DNA of 64,000 bases, taken from Aquisphaera giovannonii. GTDB lineage: Bacteria > Planctomycetota > Planctomycetia > Isosphaerales > Isosphaeraceae. Each line of letters opens with the position of its first letter. Position 1 is the first letter of the stretch. The notes beneath the pieces are model-generated. The model was not told the DNA's origin, made no database searches, and worked only from the letters and a program-made list of their open reading frames with translations. The stretch is from the NCBI RefSeq assembly GCF_008087625.1, contig NZ_CP042997.1, forward strand, positions 4,154,001-4,218,000. Direction: 5' to 3'. This document shows positions 8,626 through 19,074 of the stretch, piece by piece. The translations under genes and the position numbers were made by a program.

Positions 8626-11370
8626 GTGCCGACGGTCGCCACGGAACCTCCATGCCGCGCCGCCCTCGAGGCGCCGGGCCGGAACGTCGCCAACGGGCCC
8701 CGCCGCCTTGCGGCCTGGCTGCTCCTCCTGGTCGCCGGGCTCCCCGGAAAGGCGAAGGCGGCGGGCGGTCCGGAGGATTACCTGACGTGGGTCAAGCCGC
8801 TGCTGCAATCCCGATGCTACGCGTGCCACGGGAGCCTGAAGCAGAAGGGGGGCCTGCGGCTCGACACCGTCGAACTTATGCTTCGCGGGGGCGATTCCGG
8901 CGCGGCGGTGGTACGGGGGAAGGCCGAGGAGAGCCCGATCCTCGAGCGAGTCTCGGCAGGCGACCCGTCGGAGCGGATGCCGCCGGAGCACGAGGGCGAG
9001 CCGCTCACCCCGGACCAGGTTGCCACGCTGCGTTCCTGGATCCGGGCCGGAGCCCCGGCGCCTGCGGCGGAGAAGGCCGAGGCCGACCCGCGCGACCACT
9101 GGGCCTTCCGCCCCATCGTGCGGCCGTCGGTGCCTCGCGTCCGGCGGGCCGGATGGGCGGACAACCCCATCGACGCATTCGTCGCGAGGCGGCACGAGGA
9201 GCTCGGGCTCGAGGCGAACCCGGAGGCCTCCCGCGCGGAATTGCTCCGCCGCCTCTCCATCGACCTGATCGGCCTGCCGCCGACGCCCGAGGAGATCGCG
9301 GCGTTCCAGGGCGACCGCTCGCCGGGCTGGTACGAGCGCGCGGCCGATCGGCTGCTGGGCGACCCCCGCCACGGCGAACGCTGGGCCCGGCACTGGATGG
9401 ACATCTGGCGGTACAGCGACTGGTGGGGGCTAGGCGACCAGTTGCGCAACAGCCAGAAACACATCTGGCACTGGCGCGACTGGATCGTCGAGTCGCTCAA
9501 CGCCGACCGTTCGTATGCCGAGATGGTCCGCCTGATGCTCGCCGCCGACGAGCTCCGCCCCGACGACCTGGGCGCACTCCGGGCGACCGGATACCTCGCC
9601 CGGAACTACTTCCTGTTCAACCGCAACCAGTGGATGGACGAAACCGTCGAGCACGTCGGCAAGGGCTTCCTCGGCCTGACGTTGAACTGCGCGAAGTGCC
9701 ACGACCACAAGTACGACCCGATCGCGCAGGTCGACTACTACCGCATGCGGGCGATCTTCGAGCCGTACCACGTCCGGGTCGACGTGGTGCCCGGCGAGCC
9801 GGACCTGGGGCGGGACGGCATCCCTCGCGCGTATGACGGGCTCCTGGATGCGCCCACGTACCGATTCCTCCGCGGCGAGGAGAATCGCCCCGACAAGTCC
9901 GCGCCGGTCGGCCCCGCCATCCCGGCGATGCTCGCCTTCGCCCCCTTGAAGCCCGTCCCCATCGACCTTCCCGCGACGGCGTGGCAGCCGGAGCGCCGCG
10001 GCTGGGTGGCCGACGCCCACCGCGGGGCCGCCCTCGCGAAGATCGCCGGGGCCGAGCGGGGGCTCGCGGCGGCCCGCGCGAAGCTCGCCGCGGCGGGGCA
10101 AGGTCCCGCCCGGGTCGAGATCGAGCGGGAGATGCGGGCCGCCGACTCGCTCCTGGCGGCGGCACGGGCGGAGCGTGACGGCGTCGATCGCCGGGCCGAG
10201 GCCATGCGCGCGGACTCGGCCGAGGCGCGGCGACGGGCCGCCCTGGCGGAGCGCGAGCAGGCGGCGGCCCGCGCGCGGGCCGACCTCGCCGAGGCCGAGC
10301 TGCGGCTCCACCCCGCGGCGGCCGGCGAGAAGGACGCGGCCCTCAAGGCGGTCGCCTCGGCGAAGGAGGCGCTCGGCAAGGCGGAGAAGGCGGCCCGGGA
10401 TCCGGGCGAGGCCTACACGAGGCTCGTCGGGGCGCAATGGGTCCCGACCCGCTTTTCGGACTCGAACAAGGACGACCCGACGGTCGCGTTCCCGGCCCGG
10501 AGCACCGGGCGGCGCACGGCCCTGGCCGGGTGGATCACGGACCGTCGCAACCCGCTCACGGCCCGGGTCGCCGCGAACCACATCTGGGCCCGCCACTTCG
10601 GGACGCCCCTGGTGGCGACCGTCTTCGACTTCGGCCGCAAGGGGAGCCCGCCCTCACACCCCGAGCTCCTCGACTGGCTCGCCGCCGAGCTCGTCGAGAG
10701 CGGATGGAGCATGAAGCACCTGCATCGCCTGATCGTCGGGTCGGCGACGTATCGCCTGTCGTCCTCGGCATCGTCCGCCTCGGCGGAGGACGCGGCGGTG
10801 GCGAAGGATCCGGACAACGCCCAGCTCTGGCGGCGGACCCCGACCCGCCTGGAGTCGCAGGTCGTCCGCGATTCCATCCTCGCCCTCGCCGGGACGCTCG
10901 ACCCCGCGATGGGCGGGCCCCCCGTCCCGACCGCCGACCAGGCCGCATCCACCCGGCGCAGCCTCTACTTCTTCCACTCCAACAACGAGCGCAACCCGTT
11001 CCTGACGACGTTCGACGAGGCCCTCGTGAAGGAATGCTACCGCCGCGAGCAGAGCATCGTGCCCCAGCAGGCGCTCGCGCTGACGAACAGCCGGCTGGTG
11101 CTCGATGCCTCAAGACCGATCGCATCGAGACTTGGCGCCCGGCTCGCCGCGATCGGCGGCCCGACGGACGATCGGGCCTTCGTGAGGCTGGCCTTCGTGA
11201 CGCTCCTGGGTGCCGAGCCGACCGAGGCGGAGGAGGCCGCGATGGTACGCTCCCTCGGCGAGTGGGCCCGGCTCCCGGACGCGGGGCAGGGCGGCGACGC
11301 CGGCGCCGGGGCGCGGGCCGACCTCGTCTGGGTGCTGCTGAACCACAATGACTTCGTGACCCTCCGATGA
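8626..11370 (+). CDS. Planctomycete cytochrome-c / DUF1549 / DUF1553 protein
   Basis: 914 residues from a GTG with GAAGGAGAT ten bases upstream. A basic N-terminal region and a hydrophobic stretch (residues 29-45) look like a signal peptide. Next comes a planctomycete cytochrome-C domain with a heme-binding CYACH at 64-68, then DUF1549 (about 165-390). The latter contains a second [11 protein letters not shown] motif. A charged Ala/Glu-rich coiled-coil insert lies near 465-590, and DUF1553 occupies the C-terminal third (ending NHNDFVTLR). The family is abundant in Planctomycetes and normally paired with a DUF1501 gene, as here; its biochemical role is not established. It is followed by the DUF1501 gene. 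Confidence 0.92.
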   Translation: MPTVATEPPCRAALEAPGRNVANGPRRLAAWLLLLVAGLPGKAKAAGGPEDYLTWVKPLLQSRCYACHGSLKQKGGLRLDTVELMLRGGDSGAAVVRGKAEESPILERVSAGDPSERMPPEHEGEPLTPDQVATLRSWIRAGAPAPAAEKAEADPRDHWAFRPIVRPSVPRVRRAGWADNPIDAFVARRHEELGLEANPEASRAELLRRLSIDLIGLPPTPEEIAAFQGDRSPGWYERAADRLLGDPRHGERWARHWMDIWRYSDWWGLGDQLRNSQKHIWHWRDWIVESLNADRSYAEMVRLMLAADELRPDDLGALRATGYLARNYFLFNRNQWMDETVEHVGKGFLGLTLNCAKCHDHKYDPIAQVDYYRMRAIFEPYHVRVDVVPGEPDLGRDGIPRAYDGLLDAPTYRFLRGEENRPDKSAPVGPAIPAMLAFAPLKPVPIDLPATAWQPERRGWVADAHRGAALAKIAGAERGLAAARAKLAAAGQGPARVEIEREMRAADSLLAAARAERDGVDRRAEAMRADSAEARRRAALAEREQAAARARADLAEAELRLHPAAAGEKDAALKAVASAKEALGKAEKAARDPGEAYTRLVGAQWVPTRFSDSNKDDPTVAFPARSTGRRTALAGWITDRRNPLTARVAANHIWARHFGTPLVATVFDFGRKGSPPSHPELLDWLAAELVESGWSMKHLHRLIVGSATYRLSSSASSASAEDAAVAKDPDNAQLWRRTPTRLESQVVRDSILALAGTLDPAMGGPPVPTADQAASTRRSLYFFHSNNERNPFLTTFDEALVKECYRREQSIVPQQALALTNSRLVLDASRPIASRLGARLAAIGGPTDDRAFVRLAFVTLLGAEPTEAEEAAMVRSLGEWARLPDAGQGGDAGAGARADLVWVLLNHNDFVTLR

Positions 11371-11432
11371 GCCCCATGGGCGGTCGCCGGCCGGTCCCAG
11401 CTTGGCCGTGCCGCGTATCCCGGGAGCCCGAG

Positions 11433-12887
11433 ATGTCCGATCACGACGAGACTTCCGCGTGCTGTGCCGGCCCGCCCACGCGGCGCGCGTTCCTTTCCGG
11501 CTTCGCGACCCTCGCCCTCGGGGCCATGCTCCATCGCGACGGGTTCGGGGCCGATGGCGACTGGGCCCCGCCCGACGGGCGGCCGCACTTCACGCCCCGG
11601 GCGAAGAGCGTCATCTGGCTGTTCATGAACGGCGGCGTCAGCCACATGGAGAGCTTCGACCCCAAGCCCATGCTGACGCGATACGCCGGCAAGACCATCG
11701 CCGAGACGCCCTTCGCCGACGTCCAGAACCCGAAGCGGCTGGCGGTCGAGCGCCTCGTCGTGCCCGACGCCAACGGCAACCAGCGGAACGTGCTCTACCC
11801 GCTCCAGGTCGGCTTCCGGAAGCACGGCGAGGCCGGCATCGAGGTGAGCGACTGGTTCCCGCACCTCGCCCGGCAGGTCGACCGGCTGGCGATCGTCCGC
11901 TCGATGTGGACCACGGACAGCAACCACGGCGCCCAGACCCAGTTCCACTCGGGCCGGCACCAGAACGACGGCGACTTCCCGACCCTGGGGGCGTGGGTCC
12001 ACTACGGGCTCGGCTCGCTGAACGACGACCTGCCCCAGTTCATCTCCTTCGGGACCCGGGAGTACTGGAACAAGAAGGACGGCCACTACCTGGGCCCCGC
12101 CCACGACGCGGTGCCGCTCCGCGTCGACCCCGAGAACCCGCTCGACTTCGGCCAGCCCGAGCGGCCGGTCTCGGCGAGGGCGAAGTCGGTCGGCGTGGGC
12201 CTCCTCGGCGAGTTGAACCGACTGCGGGCCGCGCAGTCGCCCCGGGACGCGGCGCTCGCGGCGCGGATCGCCTCGTACGAGCTGGCGTTCCGCATGCAGC
12301 GCTCGGTGCCGGAGGCCGTCGACTTCCGTCAGGAGAGCGAGGAGACGAAGGCCCTCTACGGGCTCCACCTGCCGCACTGCCGCGACTTCGGCATGCAGAT
12401 GCTGGCGGCCCGGCGGCTGGTGGAGCGGGGCGTGAGGTTCATCCAGGTCCAGCACGGCGGGGGCGGCGCCGGCGCCTGGGACGCCCACTCCGGCCTGAGG
12501 GGCAACCACGCGCAGAACGCCCTGGCGGTCGATCGGCCCGTCGCCGGCCTGCTCCAGGACCTGGCCCGTCGCGGGCTGCTCGAGGAGACGCTCGTGGTGT
12601 TCGCCACCGAGTTCGGCCGCACGCCGGGCTCGCAGGGCTCCGACGGCCGCGACCACCACATCTTCGGCTTCAGCGTCTGGATGGCCGGCGGCGGCATCAA
12701 GGGGGGCGTCGTCCACGGCGCGACCGACGAGATCGGCTTCCACGCCGTCGAGTCCCGCCACTACGTGACGGACATCCACGCCACGATCCTCAAGCAGCTC
12801 GGGCTCGACTCACGCCGCCTGGAGATCCCCGGCCGCAAGCGCCTCGACATCGACCACGGCAGGCCGATCGACGCCATCCTGGCCTGA
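11433..12887 (+). CDS. DUF1501 family protein, Tat-type signal
   Basis: 484 residues. I chose ATG 11433 because GGGAG precedes it and because the product then starts with a short polar segment and [18 protein letters not shown], a twin-arginine-like signal. An earlier in-frame ATG at 11367 overlaps the upstream stop but has no ribosome site. DUF1501 belongs to the alkaline phosphatase/sulfatase-like superfamily. Visible landmarks are [33 protein letters not shown] and [15 protein letters not shown]. Predicted to be exported folded, and to act with the product of the gene just upstream. Enzymatic activity is unproven for this family. Confidence 0.92.
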   Translation: MSDHDETSACCAGPPTRRAFLSGFATLALGAMLHRDGFGADGDWAPPDGRPHFTPRAKSVIWLFMNGGVSHMESFDPKPMLTRYAGKTIAETPFADVQNPKRLAVERLVVPDANGNQRNVLYPLQVGFRKHGEAGIEVSDWFPHLARQVDRLAIVRSMWTTDSNHGAQTQFHSGRHQNDGDFPTLGAWVHYGLGSLNDDLPQFISFGTREYWNKKDGHYLGPAHDAVPLRVDPENPLDFGQPERPVSARAKSVGVGLLGELNRLRAAQSPRDAALAARIASYELAFRMQRSVPEAVDFRQESEETKALYGLHLPHCRDFGMQMLAARRLVERGVRFIQVQHGGGGAGAWDAHSGLRGNHAQNALAVDRPVAGLLQDLARRGLLEETLVVFATEFGRTPGSQGSDGRDHHIFGFSVWMAGGGIKGGVVHGATDEIGFHAVESRHYVTDIHATILKQLGLDSRRLEIPGRKRLDIDHGRPIDAILA

Positions 12888-13020
12888 ACCCGGCTCCTGA
12901 CCCGATCGTTCCCTCGAAATCCCGAGTCGCCCGAGAATCCTGAAATTCTACCGACCTCGGACTGCATAGCATGATGAGGGAGAAGGACGCGGATATCGTG
13001 GGCCTTTCGAGGGCGGCAGG

Positions 13021-15747
13021 ATGAGTGACGCAGGGCGTCTCGAGACGCTCTACTCGGCGGGTACGTCCACTGGGCTGTCCGACGGCGAATTGCTCCGGCT
13101 TTTCCTGGATCGGCGCGAGCGTGCCGACCGGGCCTCCCGGGCGGCCGAGGCGGCGTTCGAGGTCCTCGTCCGGAGGCACGGGCCGATGGTCCTGGGGGTC
13201 TGCCGCCGGTATCTCGACGATCCCAGTGATGTGGACGACGCCTTCCAGGCCATCTTCCTGGTCCTCTTCCGGCGGGCGGGGGCGATCCGGACCGGTGACT
13301 CCCTGGGGCCCTGGCTCCACGGCGTGAGCCGGCGGATCGCCGCGAGGGCCAGGGCCGTCGCCCACAGGCGGAACGCCCGCGAGGCATCCTGCCCGGTCGA
13401 GCCGGCCACCGACCCGGCGGCGGAGGACCGTCGCCGGGAGGCACGCGAGACGATCGATGAGGAGCTGGACCGGCTGCCGGCCCGATACCGCAACCCGATC
13501 ATCCTTTGCCACCTGGAAGGGCTGACCTACCAGGAGGCCGCCCGCCGTCTCGGCTGCCCGGTCGGGACGGTCGGCGTGCGGCTCTCGCGAGGTCGGGAGA
13601 TGCTCAGGGCCCGGTTGAGCCGCAGAGGCGCCTTCCTCGCCGCCGGCCCGTGGGCGGTCGGGGGCGATCCCGCGTCCGGGGTTTGCCCCGTGTCACCCTC
13701 CCTCGTGTCGGCCACGGTCAGGACCGTCACGCGAGGCGACGGCGGTTCCACGGCCGTCTCGACGTCCATCACCTTCCTGTCCGAAGGCTTCCTGAGGACC
13801 ATGTTCACGAGGCGGCTGGGAATCGCGGCGCTGGCGTTGTTTCCCGTTGGCCTCCTCCTCCGGGGCGGCGGCCTGGTCCTGGGGCAAGCCTCGGCCCGGC
13901 GAGGACAAAGGTCGGCAACCTCCCCGCCCGGGCCCGCGACGCAAAGTCCGGCTCCGAGGGAGACCGACGGGGGCAGGACGCAGCGAATCCGGGAATTGCT
14001 TTACACCTTCCGGACCTATCGGGTGTTCTCGCGCGACGAGGAGTGGGCCCGGACGGTCCGGGAGCTCGCCGGGATCGGCAAGGACGCCGTGCCGGAGCTC
14101 GTCGCCGAGCTCGACCGTACCGATCGGGATGGCACGCTGCGGGCCCTCGGGTTCACCCTCCGCGCCATCGAAGACCCGCGATCCGTTCCGGCACTGATCC
14201 GGGCGATCCCCAGGACGCTGCGGCCGCCCGGTTCCGACTGCGGCGTGCGGATCCTCGACCCCGAGCTGCTGACTTTCATGAAGACGCATCAGGACTACAA
14301 GAGTGACAAGGCCGATTACGTCAGTTGCGGCCGGCCCGTGAACGAGATCCTGACGGCGCTCGAGCGCATCACCGGGCACGCGGAATTCCTCGACTCAACG
14401 GGCAAGGATGTCCGCGACATCTTCCTGGACGGCACCCCGGAACAGCAGGCCAGTCAGCGGACCTCCTTCGACCAGTGCCGCCAGAGGTGGGAGGCGTGGT
14501 GGATGGCCCACCGGGGGGAATTCGTCACCCCGGAGGAGTTGCGATCGGTCGAGCTCCCGGGCCGCAAAGAGGACCTCGTCGAGATCGCCGGCCTTCACCG
14601 ATACGGGCCGCTCTTCCCGACCGGCCCCGACGTGCGGCTCGGGCCGGTCCGCATGCTGCGGCTCTCCCCGGTGGAATACGCGGACGCGAAGTCCCAGATC
14701 GACTTCGACACCGGGCGGACCTTCGCCGTCTACGAGGGGATGAAGGCGGCGAACCGGGATGATCCGAAGGCGTTCATCCTTCGGTCCATCGCCGAGGATC
14801 GGCGGCATGGCATCGACGCTCGTTGCCAGGGGTTGAACATCGAGGGCTTCGACCTGCACCCCTGGCAGGTCGATAATGGCCGGTGGGGCACCATCGAGGA
14901 GGAGATCCGGCGTGGCGGACCGCTTCCTCTCGGGCGCGAGGCCAGGAGCACGTTGACGGCGTCCGGCGGGACGGCGACCTTCCTCTTCACGACCCGCGAG
15001 GGGGGACGCGGCATCGTCCAGGTCTTCTCGAAGGATCAGGATGCGGACCAGTGGCGGATCCGGTATCGGATGTGGATGACCTCGGATGCGGATCCGGCCG
15101 CCCGAGCGGTCGACGGGCCGGCCCACGCGGCCCCGTCGCGCACGCCCTTCGGGTCGATCGTCACGACGACGCTGGAACCGCCCGGCAGTGGGCGGGAGTG
15201 CTCCCTGAACTTCCGGGCCGGGCGTAAGGCGGCGCCACCGGCGTCCTTGCAGCCCAGCGAGCTGGCGAACGTGTTTTCCCTGACTCAGGCCGAGAGGTTC
15301 CGCCGTTGGTGCCGCGACGAGAGCATCGACCTGTTCTGCTATGAATTACCGGGCCAGCCCGGAGCCCTGGCCGGGCCGGCGGAAGAAGAGCAAGCTCCCG
15401 CACTGCGGACGCGCCAGCCTCGAGCCGAGCTCCTCGGCATGGAAATGGCGGCCAGGCGGATCCGGCCCCGTTCGTTCGAGGAGTTGACTGTCGAGGAGAC
15501 TCGAGAGCTCCTCGGGCGCGTCCCGAAGGAGGAGCCCCGCATCGCGTGGATCTCCGCCGCCCCCGACCTGACCGAGCACCCCGATACGTTCGCCTTCCAG
15601 ACTCGAGAAGGCAGCGTGGGCCTGCTCCAGATGCAGGCGGACGCAAAGGCTCCGGGCAAACTCACGATCCGCTACCGTCTCCAGGCGCACGCGGAACGTT
15701 CGGACAGGGACGTGACCGGTCGAGCCCCGGCGGAAGGCCTCCCATAG
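13021..15747 (+). CDS. ECF sigma factor fused to membrane segment and large C-terminal region
   Basis: 908 residues; ATG 13021 follows GGCGGCAGG. Residues 1-205 form a complete ECF sigma factor: region 2 (FEVLVRRHGPMVLGVCRRYL, DVDDAFQAIFLVLFRRA) and region 4 (LDRLPARYRNPIILCHLEGL, YQEAARRLGCPVGTVGVRLSRGREMLRARL). A hydrophobic helix follows at about 264-288. Next is a HEAT/PBS-lyase-like pair around 345-400 (GIGKDAVPELVAELDRTD, DPRSVPALIRAI), then some 500 residues I do not recognise. Sigma factors with long C-terminal extensions are known in Planctomycetes. The arrangement suggests a membrane-tethered sigma factor whose outer domain senses or restrains it. No separate anti-sigma gene is adjacent. 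Confidence 0.88.
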   Translation: MSDAGRLETLYSAGTSTGLSDGELLRLFLDRRERADRASRAAEAAFEVLVRRHGPMVLGVCRRYLDDPSDVDDAFQAIFLVLFRRAGAIRTGDSLGPWLHGVSRRIAARARAVAHRRNAREASCPVEPATDPAAEDRRREARETIDEELDRLPARYRNPIILCHLEGLTYQEAARRLGCPVGTVGVRLSRGREMLRARLSRRGAFLAAGPWAVGGDPASGVCPVSPSLVSATVRTVTRGDGGSTAVSTSITFLSEGFLRTMFTRRLGIAALALFPVGLLLRGGGLVLGQASARRGQRSATSPPGPATQSPAPRETDGGRTQRIRELLYTFRTYRVFSRDEEWARTVRELAGIGKDAVPELVAELDRTDRDGTLRALGFTLRAIEDPRSVPALIRAIPRTLRPPGSDCGVRILDPELLTFMKTHQDYKSDKADYVSCGRPVNEILTALERITGHAEFLDSTGKDVRDIFLDGTPEQQASQRTSFDQCRQRWEAWWMAHRGEFVTPEELRSVELPGRKEDLVEIAGLHRYGPLFPTGPDVRLGPVRMLRLSPVEYADAKSQIDFDTGRTFAVYEGMKAANRDDPKAFILRSIAEDRRHGIDARCQGLNIEGFDLHPWQVDNGRWGTIEEEIRRGGPLPLGREARSTLTASGGTATFLFTTREGGRGIVQVFSKDQDADQWRIRYRMWMTSDADPAARAVDGPAHAAPSRTPFGSIVTTTLEPPGSGRECSLNFRAGRKAAPPASLQPSELANVFSLTQAERFRRWCRDESIDLFCYELPGQPGALAGPAEEEQAPALRTRQPRAELLGMEMAARRIRPRSFEELTVEETRELLGRVPKEEPRIAWISAAPDLTEHPDTFAFQTREGSVGLLQMQADAKAPGKLTIRYRLQAHAERSDRDVTGRAPAEGLP

Positions 15748-16644
15748 CTCCTGATCGGGCCCCGGGCCGGAGCGCCGGGCTCAGGCTCGCCCCATACGCA
15801 CCTGGTTCGTGCGAGTCTCCCCCGAGCCGAAGACACAGGCCCACCCCGTGGGAGCCGCGCGGTCCGGGCCTCGCCGCCTAGGCCTCATGCGGCGGAGCCG
15901 GGCTTGGGCTTGCCCCTTTGCCATTTTCACGGTGAGTGAAACCGAGCCGTATTGCCGGAGGACTGTATGAGGGTGGATGACGAGGGTACGCGCCCTCGGC
16001 GTCCCTATTTGGCAATTCGGCCGCATCGATGGAATCCGCAACAGGTCCGGTCCGGGCGAGCGGAGGCGGGAGAAACGCAAAGCTTCCGCCCCCGCTCCCG
16101 GACCGGGCGAGGGGGGTGCTCCCTCAAAAAGGCGCCATCAGAGCCAATCCGCCCCAGGCAGCTCAATCGTCAACAAACAGGCAATGTGGGAACGAAACAG
16201 CGGAAAACCGACCGCGCAAACAGAGCCGATTTTCGGCTCCGATTCGGCCTTCGCGCGAGTGGTCGGGGCGGGCTGCGATCGGGGGGCTCATGCCTAGGGT
16301 CGAGGGAATGGCGTCCCGGAGGGTTGACAGGTGAGACGCACTCAGTACACTACATAGCTTCGGCCCTCAGTGTCCGCGCGCCGAGCCCATGGCCGCGCGG
16401 GGGACCATGCGTCCTGATCGGGCCGCCGGACGGATCACGGCGATGGCAGGGCGAGTTGCCGCTCTGACCCCGGGCTCGACCAGGGCCTCGGGGGTCCCAG
16501 GCCCGTTTCGACGGGCCGCCGGATCGCATCGCCTTCGATGAGTGGAACAATCCCGTAGTTTCGTGAGTTGGCCCCGGAACGGATGGATGAGGGACGGTTG
16601 GGAGCCTGGACGGACGGCTCCGGGGTAAGGGAAACGACCGAGTC
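15748..16644. other. Long intergenic region upstream of rpsL
   Basis: About 900 bases without a convincing gene. The left part has a decayed copy of the GTGGGAGCCG dispersed repeat near 15846. A stretch around 16140-16250 is noticeably richer in A and T than its surroundings, and the rpsL promoter follows at 16324. A short open frame from 15967 has a good ribosome site, but its translation is Arg/Gly-rich and looks non-coding. Confidence 0.6.
16324..16351 (+). promoter_or_regulatory. Sigma-70-type promoter of rpsL-rpsG
   Basis: A consensus -35 box TTGACA (16324-16329) is followed after 16 bases by TACACT (16346-16351), matching TATAAT at four of six positions. Transcription would start near 16358 and give a leader of almost 290 bases before rpsL. 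It is one of few TTGACA boxes in the window. Confidence 0.6.
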
Positions 16645-17040
16645 ATGCCCACGATCAATCAGCTCGTTCGCAAGCCGCGCCGGCCGGTGGCGTACAAGAC
16701 CAAGGCCCCGGTGCTCGAGGCCTGCCCGTTCAAGCGGGGCGTCTGCCTCCAGGTCAAGACGATGACCCCCAAGAAGCCGAACTCGGCGCTCCGCAAGGTG
16801 GCCAGGGTCCGGCTCTCCAACAGCAAGGAAATCACCGCCTACATCGGCGGCGAGGGGCACAACCTCCAGGAGCACTCGATCGTCCTCGTGCGGGGCGGCC
16901 GCGTCCGCGACCTGCCGGGCGTCCGCTACCACATCGTCCGGGGCGTGCTCGACTGCCAGGGCGTCGCCGACCGCAAGCAGGCCCGCTCCAAGTACGGCGC
17001 CCAGAAGAAGAAGGCCGCCGCGCCGGCCAAGAAGAAGTGA
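16645..17040 (+). CDS. rpsL: 30S ribosomal protein S12
   Basis: 131 residues. The sequence is unmistakably S12: [14 protein letters not shown] at the start, [20 protein letters not shown] in the decoding-site loop, [19 protein letters not shown] and [16 protein letters not shown]. The two loops (PKKPNS, and [12 protein letters not shown]) are where streptomycin-resistance substitutions occur in other bacteria. The C-terminus ends in a lysine-rich tail ([11 protein letters not shown]). It is the first gene of an S12-S7 operon, with rpsG starting 66 bases downstream. It sits in the 30S subunit at the decoding centre. Confidence 0.99.
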   Translation: MPTINQLVRKPRRPVAYKTKAPVLEACPFKRGVCLQVKTMTPKKPNSALRKVARVRLSNSKEITAYIGGEGHNLQEHSIVLVRGGRVRDLPGVRYHIVRGVLDCQGVADRKQARSKYGAQKKKAAAPAKKK

Positions 17041-17106
17041 CCTAAACCCGGAAGAATCGCCCGGCTCACGAGGACATTCCCAGACTCCCCCGCAGGACGG
17101 ATTTTC

Positions 17107-17580
17107 ATGGCCCGCAAGTTCACCGCCAGCAAGACCCACCTCCGACCCGACCCCCGGTACGGCTCGAAGCTGGCCGGCAAGTTCATCAACTGCGTCATGC
17201 ACAACGGCAAGAAGAGCGTCGCCCAGCGCATCTTCTACGACGCCATGGAGCTGATCCAGAAGCGGCTCCCCAACGAGCAGCCGATCGACGTGTTCACCCG
17301 GGCGGTCGAGAACGTCAAGCCGGTCATCGAGGTCCGCTCCAAGCGCGTCGGCGGTGCCACCTACCAGGTCCCGATGCAGGTCAACAAGACCCGCCAGCAG
17401 ACCCTGGCGATCCGCTGGATCCTGATGGCCGCCCGCGAGAAGAAGGGCCGGCCGATGTCCATCAAGCTGGCCGATGAGCTCGTGGCCGCGTTCAACCGCG
17501 AGGGTGCCGCGATCACCCGCCGCGAGAACGTCCACCGCATGGCCGACGCCAACAAGGCGTTCGCGCACTTCGCCTGGTGA
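17107..17580 (+). CDS. rpsG: 30S ribosomal protein S7
   Basis: 157 residues, the usual S7 length. Typical segments are [48 protein letters not shown], and the C-terminal [25 protein letters not shown]7 binds the 3' major domain of 16S rRNA and nucleates head assembly of the 30S subunit. It is preceded by CAGGACGG as ribosome site and follows rpsL directly. The elongation-factor genes that commonly continue the str operon are absent; a large inverted repeat and glycosyltransferases follow instead. Confidence 0.99.
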   Translation: MARKFTASKTHLRPDPRYGSKLAGKFINCVMHNGKKSVAQRIFYDAMELIQKRLPNEQPIDVFTRAVENVKPVIEVRSKRVGGATYQVPMQVNKTRQQTLAIRWILMAAREKKGRPMSIKLADELVAAFNREGAAITRRENVHRMADANKAFAHFAW

Positions 17581-17635
17581 GCGAGGGCGGCAGGCGATAG
17601 AGCCAAATGAAACCCCGTTGCGGACGTGAGTCGAG

Positions 17636-17715
17636 CCCCGTGGGAGCCGGCTCCGTCCGGCGACCGGGTGAGCCAGGGCCGGCGAGGTCGCCGGACGGAG
17701 CCGGCTCCCACGGGG
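17636..17715. repeat. Dispersed repeat A, copy 1: perfect 30-bp inverted repeat
   Basis: Arms 17636-17665 and 17686-17715 are perfect reverse complements over 30 bases around a 20-base loop. The arms contain CCCCGTGGGAGCCGGCTCCG. Related sequence recurs at 51594-51737 and 59648-59745, with a decayed piece near 15846, so this is a dispersed family rather than a plain terminator. It could still stop transcription out of rpsG. Confidence 0.85.
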
Positions 17716-17792
17716 TGCTCGCCACTCGTACCTGGTCCGCTCCGCATCGATAGGTCTGGCGAGCCATGGGAGCGGCAAGGCGGAGGCCCGCC

Positions 17793-19070
17793 ATGGACCA
17801 GGAACCGCTCCACGTCCTCTGGATCGAGCCGAGCTTCCCCGGCCGGCTCGGGGCGATGGCCGACTGGCTGGTCCGCAGGCGCGGCTATCGCGGGTGGTTC
17901 TTCTGCCACACGGCCGAGCCCCGGGAGGACTGGCCGGCGTCCGCGGGGCAGGGGCTGGAGGTCCAGACCTTCGGCGTCGGCGGCGTAGCCCGCGAGGCCT
18001 CGGTCACCTGGTCGCGGACGCTAGAGCGGAGCCTCTGCTACTCGTACGGCTGCTGGGAAGTCCTGGAGTCCCGGCGGCCCCGGCCGGTCGACCTGATCGT
18101 CGGCCGCTCCGCGATGCTCGGCTCATCCCTGTTCGCCCCCGTGTACGCCCCCTCGCCCCCGCGGGTCGGCTTCTTCGACTACTACGTCCACGCCCGGGCC
18201 AACGACCTCGCCGACGAGGACGCGGCCGGTGCGCCGGCCGCGTATTCCCGATGGCGGCGGTCCGTCAACGCGATCGACCTCCTCGACCTCGAATCCGCCG
18301 ACCTGCCCTGGACGCCCACCCGGTGGCAGCGGCACCTCTACCCTCGCGAGTATCGCGACCCGATGTGGGTCCAGCACGACGGCGTCGCGACGCCCCGGGA
18401 CCCGTCGGCGGTCCTCGACGCCCGGGCCGGCCAGCCCCGGCGCACCCTCGCCGGCAGGACGCTCCCGGAGGGGACGCGGGTGGTCAGCTTCGCGGCTCGC
18501 ACGCTCGACCGACTGAGGGGCTTCGACCGCTTCTGGACGCTGGCCAACGCCATCCTCAGGGCGAGGAGGGACGTGGTCTGCGCGATCGTCGGGGGGCCCG
18601 TCGTGGAGCGCGGGCTGGACGTCCATCATCACGGCAAGGACTACGCCGCGGGCCTCAGGGCCGAGGCGCCCGCCGTCGACCCGGAGCGGACGTGGTTCCT
18701 GGGCCGGTGCTCGCGGGCGACGACGGCCGAGGTCCTCTCGGCCAGCGACCTGCACATCGCCCCCGGTCGGCCGTATCCGGTCGCGCGATCGCTGCTGGAA
18801 GCCATGGGGCGAGGATGCGTCGTGCTCGCCTCGGACACGGCGCCGCATCGCGAGGTGATCACGCCGGGCCGGGACGGGCTGCTGGCCGACCCCGGCGACC
18901 CGGACTCGATGCTCGCCCAGGCCCTGGCCGTGCTGGACGACCCCGACGGGCACCGGCCGCTGGGCGAGGCCGCCGCGGAGACGGTCCGATCCCGATACTC
19001 GCGCGAGGCCTGCCTGCCCCGGATCGCCGAGCGGTTCGCCGAGCTCGCGGCCTCGCGACGGAGGGGATGA
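17793..19070 (+). CDS. Glycosyltransferase, GT4-like (GT-B fold)
   Basis: 425 residues from ATG 17793, preceded by GGCGGAGG; an ATG at 17766 is in frame but lacks a site. The N-terminus reads LHVLWIEPSFPGRLGAMADWLVRRRGY, a GT-B acceptor-side start. The C-terminal half carries the sugar-nucleotide part (SASDLHIAPGRPYPVARSLLEAMGRGCVVLASDTAPHREVI). The GT4 EX7E motif is only half kept: the second Glu (LLEAM) is present, while the first is replaced in the segment YPVARS. The next gene begins five bases after the stop, so both form one transcription unit. Product glycan unknown. Confidence 0.85.
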   Translation: MDQEPLHVLWIEPSFPGRLGAMADWLVRRRGYRGWFFCHTAEPREDWPASAGQGLEVQTFGVGGVAREASVTWSRTLERSLCYSYGCWEVLESRRPRPVDLIVGRSAMLGSSLFAPVYAPSPPRVGFFDYYVHARANDLADEDAAGAPAAYSRWRRSVNAIDLLDLESADLPWTPTRWQRHLYPREYRDPMWVQHDGVATPRDPSAVLDARAGQPRRTLAGRTLPEGTRVVSFAARTLDRLRGFDRFWTLANAILRARRDVVCAIVGGPVVERGLDVHHHGKDYAAGLRAEAPAVDPERTWFLGRCSRATTAEVLSASDLHIAPGRPYPVARSLLEAMGRGCVVLASDTAPHREVITPGRDGLLADPGDPDSMLAQALAVLDDPDGHRPLGEAAAETVRSRYSREACLPRIAERFAELAASRRRG

Positions 19071-19074
19071 CCTC

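Noticed and set aside
15967-16467. Possible small gene with a GGAGGACT ribosome site before rpsL
   Set aside because: The predicted peptide is Arg/Gly/Ser-rich with no structure, and the rpsL promoter lies inside it. Not reported as a gene.
17636-17715. Treating the 30-bp inverted repeat purely as the rpsG terminator
   Set aside because: The arms are too long and no T-run follows; the same sequence recurs elsewhere, so it is better described as a dispersed repeat.
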